64,000 nucleotides of DNA, taken from the NCBI GenBank assembly GCA_024345305.1, contig BRON01000019.1, positions 682,001 to 746,000 on the forward strand, written 5' to 3'. Below, one piece after another: positions 62,793-64,000 of the stretch. Origin of the DNA: Mrakia gelida. Taxonomy: Eukaryota; Basidiomycota; Tremellomycetes; Cystofilobasidiales; Mrakiaceae. The position numbers were made by a program, and so were the translations under genes. Below the pieces are notes generated by a model, which ran no database searches, was not told the DNA's origin, and was given only the letters and a program-made list of their open reading frames with translations. Numbering within the stretch: the stretch's first letter is position 1; each line of letters starts with the position of its first letter.

Positions 62793-64000
62793 TCACATGC
62801 TCTCCAAAAAGCTATCGACCCCCAAGCCTGAGTACTCCTCCTCCTCCGGCAGGTCTTCTAATCCGTCGAGCAGGTTCTTCTGACTGATGGGTCCTCCCGA
62901 AGACGACTCCTCGGCTTTCCTCCTTGCAGCAGCGGCGGTGTCCTCCTCTCCCGTCGAGATCTTGAAGAGGTCGAGGACTTGGTCGGTTCCCATTGATTCG
63001 AGACCCGAGTTCTGTTGGTTGACGATCGAGTTGGCGATGTTGAGCTTGAAGCGTTGGAGACTGCGTTGAGGGGAGAAGAGAGAGTGGTTAGTGAGGAGTA
63101 GGGAAAGGGAGGGAAGGGAAGAAAACGACGCGTCGAACGAAAGAAACTCACCCCATGATCTTCTCCTCGAGCGTTCCCTTCGTGATGAGCCTGTAGACGT
63201 TGACGACCTTCTTCTGACCCAGCCGATGAGCTCGATCCATGGCTTGCAGGTCCTTCATCGGGTTCCAATCGTGCTCGACGAAGATGACCGTGTCCGCTCC
63301 TGTGAGGTTGAGTCCGAGACCTCCGACCTGCGTCGTGAGGAGGAGCACGTCGATGCTGGGATCCGAGTTGAAGGTCTGGACGACTCCGTGTCGTTTGGAA
63401 GGATCAGTCGAACCGTCCATCCTCATGTACGAAATCGAGGGCATGTTGGATCGGAAGAGGTCGTTTTCGATAACGTCGAGCATCGTCTTGAGCTGGCAGA
63501 AGATGAGGACTCGGTGTTGTGGGACGGCGGAGAGGGCAAGGTCGTCGACTTCCGATGGAGCTGAGGATATCGAGTTTCCGATTCCACAGTCGAGGAGGAT
63601 TTGCCTAGAAGAGTGAAAAGGAGGAGAATAACGAAGAGGTCAGCCTTCGGTCGAGTTGAGCGAGCGAGGAGAGATGTGAGAGAAAGAGGAGAAGAGCAGA
63701 ATGAGACGCGTCGGGCGAAACTCACTTGAGAGCCATCAACTTGGGAGCGTTCTCGAGATCTCGAATCGAGTTCGGTCCAGCTGATCCTCCCGCCTTCTTG
63801 ACCTTCGCGACGATCGACTTGTACTCCGACTCCTTCGCGACGAGGCAAGGATGGTTGCAGAGCTTCCGAAGGTACTGAAGCGACTGGAAGACGTGGGTCT
63901 GTCCCTTCCCTCCTCCGTCGCTCTTGACGACCTCTCCGACTTCGTCGACGGCTCCCGAGTGAGAGAAGTCGTCGTAGAGCTGCTTCTGGACGTCCGAGAG
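62793..64000 (-). CDS. MOT1: TBP-removing ATPase MOT1/BTAF1, C-terminal part
   Basis: Snf2-family ATPase that strips TBP from DNA. Only the last exons lie in the window: 64000-63726 (continues beyond), 63604-63152 and 63060-62793. Seen: KLCNHPCLVAKESEYKSIV, then RVLIFCQLKTMLDVIENDLF, MPSISYMRMDGSTDPSKRHG, LLTTQVGGLGLNLTGADTVI (motif V), HDWNPMKDLQAMDRAHRLGQ (motif VI) and YRLITKGTLEEKIMGLQRFK. After the helicase the MOT1-specific IANSIVNQQNSGLESMGTDQ and the acidic end PEEEEYSGLGVDSFLESM follow, which separates it from ISWI, Swi2 and Ino80. Two introns each contain GACGCGTC (63127, 63705). Confidence 0.95.

Overview
The window is nuclear DNA from an intron-dense, GC-rich fungus, most likely a basidiomycete yeast of the Pucciniomycotina type (Rhodotorula/Sporobolomyces-like). 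This is inferred from 5-13 short introns per gene (mostly 60-130 nt) with a near-invariant CTGAC branch site 15-40 nt before the acceptor, strong C preference at third codon positions, and the gene content. There are no operons. All exon joins are my own reading; for most multi-exon genes the summed exon lengths are divisible by three.

Left part (1-28.4 kb). Housekeeping genes are interleaved with seven copies of one F-box-like family: a partial copy at 1-752, copies at 980-2165, 9080-10096 and 14331-15357, and three side by side at 25.9-28.4 kb. Four of the seven carry an in-frame stop or frameshift. Between them lie cytochrome c (3103-4453), a large acidic RING protein (4927-8644), the SUMO-conjugating enzyme UBC9 (10621-12280), a small hairpin membrane protein of possible lipid-droplet type, a TXNDC17-like thioredoxin, the splicing factor ESS2/DGCR14 (18037-21047), a multi-spanning membrane protein and a DUF202 protein.

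Middle part (28.7-45.5 kb). MET8 siroheme synthase, a small GPI-anchored Cys-rich protein, a T5orf172/Mug113-like protein, a nitronate monooxygenase, an unrecognised acidic protein, a cytochrome P450 and a magnesium-dependent phosphatase MDP-1.

Right part (45.7-64 kb). DDX41 RNA helicase, nascent-polypeptide-associated complex beta, a Yippee/MOH1 protein, a probable mitochondrial protein, a second P450 with almost the same exon structure as the first, a phosducin-like protein, the mRNA capping guanylyltransferase, and the C-terminal part of the MOT1 ATPase running off the end.

Most striking observations: UBC9 has a 23-nt coding segment present twice, as apparent mutually exclusive alternatives; cytochrome c needs a 6-nt microexon; the palindrome GACGCGTC is greatly over-represented, mainly inside introns; the F-box family is decaying copy by copy and its members share a 3-5 codon first exon; one P450 lacks a usable GT donor at its last intron. 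I found no rRNA, CRISPR array or transposon and identified no tRNA gene by eye.
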